A stretch of DNA of 24,926 nt, taken from Armadillidium nasatum. Its lineage: Eukaryota; Arthropoda; Malacostraca; Isopoda; Armadillidiidae. The position numbers and the translations under genes are program-made. Shown here piece after piece: positions 21,970-24,926 of the stretch. The notes beneath the pieces were generated by a model. That model searched no databases and was not told the DNA's origin. It saw nothing but the letters and a program-made list of their open reading frames with translations. Where the stretch lies: positions 1 through 24,926 of the forward strand of contig SEYY01004345.1 in NCBI GenBank assembly GCA_009176605.1, given 5' to 3'. Positions within the stretch are counted from its first letter, which is position 1; the number at the start of each line of letters is the position of its first letter.

Positions 21970-22246
21970 TAGGAACCTTGGGGGTTGCCGGCCGGGGTTA
22001 AAATGGCAAATTATACTTTTTCTTTTTTATTTTCAGCCCTGAAACTTCAAGTAAGAAAAGTCATTTTTTCGAGTCTATTACGGTTAAAAAGTTTTTTTTT
22101 TTTTGTGGAAATTTTACCCTTTTTTAATTGAATGGTGGTGCCAAACCACTTTTTAGAATAAGCTGAAAGTTGGACTATTTATTCAAAATTATATGGGCTA
22201 CAAAAGCCTCTAATAGACTTTTGTTCCCAGAGTTATAGAAAAATGC

Positions 22247-22247
<1 letters not shown>

Positions 22248-22302
<55 letters not shown>
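22248..22302. repeat. Poly-A run, 55 nt
   Basis: Uninterrupted A homopolymer inside the hAT element, with no LINE or SINE next to it to explain it as a retrotransposon tail. Confidence 0.95.
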
Positions 22303-22306
<4 letters not shown>

Positions 22307-22451
22307 TTGAACTAAAAAATTCCACCTTTTCAGACAAAATCTTTTTTTTTTAAAAATACAACTATAACATTTCCTATTTTTGGTGTGTATAGAGGAGGGG
22401 TGGGGCTACAAATTCCTCTATGTACTTTATTCGATGAGATTCGTTGGTTTT

Positions 22452-22524
22452 GAGATATAGCCTTCAAAAAGGTCCATTTTTGGCCAAATTTCAAAAATTC
22501 CCAAAGTTTGAGAGGCTATATCTC
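22452..22524. other. Inverted repeat with 12-bp perfect arms
   Basis: GAGATATAGCCT at 22452-22463 and AGGCTATATCTC at 22513-22524 are perfect complements around a 49-nt loop, and the outer bases remain similar. It lies in the noncoding interior of the hAT element. Confidence 0.7.
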
Positions 22525-22974
22525 GCTTCAAACAAAGGGCATTTAAAAATGCACTAAATAAAAATTGTTGCCCTGTTCCTCTTCTAAACAATATTCACAA
22601 ATAAAAAAAAATAGTAGCGTTTTTTTTTTAAATAATTTTTTCCTCCAGAAGGGTACGATTTTTGCAAAAAAATTTTTTCTAGACGTGATATTAAAAATCT
22701 ATTCCCACCAATGCAAGAAATTGGGGCAAAGGTATTCAGTTAAATTTTCAGCTCATGTGGACCAGTGGTTTGACCCAGTTATTCATTTTTTTCAACTTTG
22801 GGTCCAAATAAGTTTCAAACCGTTATAGACTCAAAAAAATGCTCGAAATCAACTCAGAACTTCGTGAAAAAATTCACATATTTTGAAAATTTCAGCTCAA
22901 TCATTCAAATAATAAAAAAAAATTTCAAACAAAATATAAGAAAATTAAGATTTTTTTCTTTTCTGTTTCTTTTG

Positions 22975-23175
22975 ACCGCTCCTTTTCTGCTAGTGAATGT
23001 TCATCTTTGTGTTTTGATTTTAGATACTCCAAAAAGATTTGGTTGAAATTTTTTTTACTTGTAGCACCCGGAGGTTCTCTTCTAATTTTCTGCAGATGTT
23101 ACATTTAGCTATTTCGAGCCTATCCTGAAACATTGTAAAGTATTCAAATACTGCAGAAGCTGATCTTTTAGCCAT
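22975..23175 (-). pseudogene. BED zinc finger fragment of a hAT transposase (frameshifted)
   Basis: From ATG 23175 the minus strand reads AKRSASAVFEYFTMF and then EIAKCNICRKL, the aromatic and CxxC half of a BED finger (SxVWxYFxxxxxxxxAxCxxC). A frameshift about 10 codons later puts the second half in another frame: FLEYLKSKHKDEHSLAEKER, matching the LxxHLKxKHxxE half, with Tyr where the first His would be. BED fingers bind the ends of hAT elements. The rest of the transposase is absent downstream, where the frame fills with stops. The BED half fits the inverted ends and 8-bp duplication of the surrounding element. Confidence 0.75.
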
Positions 23176-23563
23176 ATTGACTGAAAGTATAACAAAATAA
23201 TAATTTTTAAATAATGCAGCTAAATGATACAAGTTTGATACATAGCAATAAAATAACAATGATATGTATAAATACAGGTTAAATTGATAATTTTATATCT
23301 TACATTTTTTCAAACTTTACCTTTGGGTCTTACCTAGGTAAACGTGTTAAATCACTATTATGAAGTAGAATAATTTTTTTTTTAATTTTTGTACTTTTTT
23401 AAACTTTAAATATTCAAAATGCATTTTTTTTTTTTGCATATAATCATTAATTTAAGTGAATGTTGGCAATTCTACTCCTTCCTTACAATTAAATAAACCT
23501 TATATCTAATTTTCTTAACCTAAAATTTCAGTGCTTTTGACCTCTTTACAAATTTTAGGAAAC

Positions 23564-23620
23564 CCCGGCCATAACCCCGGCCCCGGCCCCGGCCCCGGCC
23601 AAATTCCAGCCCCGGTCGGT
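23564..23620. repeat. CCCCGG subterminal repeat of the hAT element
   Basis: Four to six copies of CCCCGGC-type units in a very AT-poor patch at the right end of the hAT element; a single GGCCGGGG lies near the left end (21989-21998). Such subterminal repeats are commonly transposase binding sites, which is inferred here. Confidence 0.7.
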
Positions 23621-23632
23621 CCCTAATCCATA

Positions 23633-24926
23633 CCTTGTCAAAAGCCTTGGATATGTCAAACGACACCACACAAGTTTTCTTATAATGCTTAAGAACAGAA
23701 AACCATAAATCTGTGAGACAGGGAAGTGTATCACCAGTAGACCTCGAACACCGAATGAAGGGAATGGGACTCCAGATGATCCGAAAAATCATAGTTGAGA
23801 AACGTTTCAAAGTTGTTAGACAGAACACAAGAGACAGTTATAGACAATAGTTAGAATCAGAACATCTACCCTTTTGTGGAATAGGCTGGACATATACGGG
23901 CTTTCAGCACTGAGGGAAAGTACTAGTGCTGAAGCATAGAGAAAAGTTGAAGGAAGGAAGGAGCCAGCGGAGAAGCACACTCTTAAAACTTGGAGTGCCA
24001 TCCGGGTCACTTGCCTTCCTAACATATATAGATTTCAGAAGCCCATGCACGTAATCAAATGTAAACTCGGGTAAAGGTATGGAGCATCTGAGAAGAGAAT
24101 GAAAAGGAGGAGGATTGACAGAGTCGTCCATAGTTGAATTAAGAGGAGAATGGGAGTACAAGGGATTAAATAACCTATTCAGTACGAATATTAGCAACGG
24201 ACCCATCAAAGCGAATTGGGGGAAAAGGAAGATTTACAGAAGTTATTACAGATGTTTTTGGCAAGATTCAGAAAGATTCATTATGATAGTTTAGGAGGTC
24301 AGAGCACTTTCGTTTGACGAAAGTCCGCTTTGCTAGTCGAAGAATATCTTTGCAACGATTTCGAGCTGAATGAAAAATAGAGAGTGATAGGAGAATAAGA
24401 ATTTTTATACTCTTGATACGCAATGTCTCTAGCCTATATGGTCGGCACTGACATGCATGGTCGGACCATGAATTTTGAGGAAAGATTTAGTGAAAATGAA
24501 CCTGCTCATCTTATTAACGATTACAGCCACACCTTATCGACAGAAACCGAAGCGTCCTCAGAGAGAAAGCAGTCGCTCAAGGGATAATTAGAGTAGAAGC
24601 AACTAAAGGCCTCCAGTCAGCCCGAACAAAGTGCCAGAAAATACGCTTAGGGCAGGCAGGATAGAGAAATTGGAGAGAAAATATGAAAATTAAGAGAAAT
24701 AAAGTTTTGGTCAGATTTACCGATTAAAGTGAATTTGGCGTATTTATAGAAAGGGGCTAGTGGTGAAGTACAAGTCGAGGGTGTTGAAGAATTAATTGGG
24801 GTGATCCGAAATATGTGTATGTTCTTTAATTAGTTGCTCCAAATTACTGAGAATGCTGATTGATTCAGCCTCCTCCCCTCTTTGATCAGTGTGAGAAGAA
24901 CCAAACCCCATTCAGTGTTGTGTACA
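23633..24926 (-). pseudogene. Jockey/CR1-like LINE: endonuclease end, linker and first half of RT (partial)
   Basis: Read on the minus strand from the window edge: VHNTEWG (the GDFNxHNxxW nuclease block), IGKSDQNFIS (matching LGxSDHxLIS, with the catalytic His lost), SNYPLSDCFLSEDASVSV (matching the YPWxxxCFxxD linker motif), NSTMDDSVNPPPFHSL, YVRKASDPDGTPSFKSVLL and FSLCFSTSTFPQC (RT N-terminal block), RSTGDTLPCLTDLWFSVL, and VVSFDISKAFDKVW with the first catalytic Asp. Frames shift repeatedly (near 24209, 24025 and 23828) and several stops occur. The frame is cut at KVW by the hAT element and resumes at 21969. The 5' end of the LINE is beyond base 24926. Confidence 0.85.

Larger units (their letters stand above)
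21970..23624 (-). mobile_element. hAT-superfamily DNA transposon inserted in the LINE
   Basis: The element starts TAGGAACC and ends GGTCCCT, an imperfect terminal inverted repeat with GGCCGGGG-type subterminal repeats on both sides. It is flanked by ATTCCATA (21962-21969) and AATCCATA (23625-23632), an 8-bp target duplication with one mismatch; 8 bp is the hAT hallmark. Removing the element and one duplication rejoins the LINE frame as DKVW-NASL. A BED-type zinc finger lies inside on the minus strand, but no hAT catalytic domain or C-terminal dimerisation motif was found in 1655 bp, so it is a deleted, non-autonomous copy. Confidence 0.8.

Noticed and set aside
23520..23600. Gly-Arg repeat protein (GRGRGRGYGRG) in a minus-strand ORF
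   Set aside because: It is the translation of the CCCCGG subterminal repeat of the hAT element fused by chance to the LINE frame.

Overview
The window looks like repeat-rich, AT-rich nuclear DNA from an invertebrate animal. Its transposon mix (Copia, Penelope-like, RTE-like and Jockey/CR1-like LINEs, Tc1/mariner, hAT) and its very long (TA)n microsatellites fit an arthropod, perhaps a crustacean, but the species cannot be named from sequence alone. I found no host gene, rRNA, functional tRNA or CRISPR array. The window is a nested graveyard of mobile elements, cut up by sixteen (TA)n arrays that total about 1.9 kb.

Layout. 1-2320 (minus): 5' half of a Ty1/copia element with an uninterrupted 691-codon gag-protease-integrase frame that leaves the window, plus its leader and a likely LTR. 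3207-4411 and about 5060-6040 (minus): two decayed Penelope-like elements (reverse transcriptase plus GIY-YIG nuclease). 4759-4908 (minus), 6046-6250 and 6252-6445 (plus): three copies of a SINE-like repeat with a tRNA-like segment at its 3' end, next to (TA)n. 6536-9656 (minus): a nearly full-length RTE-like LINE with an open endonuclease frame and a frameshifted reverse transcriptase.

9742-12918: a small LTR retroelement on the minus strand. It has an LTR with a TATA box, a polypurine tract and a primer-binding site, but one unrecognised 226-aa ORF where gag-pol should be. Its 5' LTR has been rearranged into a fold-back. 13.0-14.95 kb is mostly microsatellite. 14951-15480 (plus): a mariner-like transposase relic. 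16595-17060 (plus) and 19212-19760 (minus): two related Tc1 transposase relics in inverted orientation. Between them, 17299-19022 is a DNA transposon with terminal inverted repeats of about 220 bp and an unclassified DDE-type transposase, possibly with a single frameshift.

20474-21350 (plus): the 5' part of another Tc1-like element, abutting a Jockey/CR1-like LINE. That LINE runs on the minus strand from the window end (24926) to about 21350 and is split inside its reverse transcriptase by a 1655-bp hAT element (21970-23624). The hAT element has an 8-bp target duplication, inverted ends and a broken BED zinc finger.

The most interesting items are the long-TIR DDE transposon, the short LTR element with its unknown nuclear-looking protein and fold-back LTR, and the SINE-like family that shares a (TA)n tail with the RTE-like LINE. 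All identifications rest on motifs read by eye; no database search was run.
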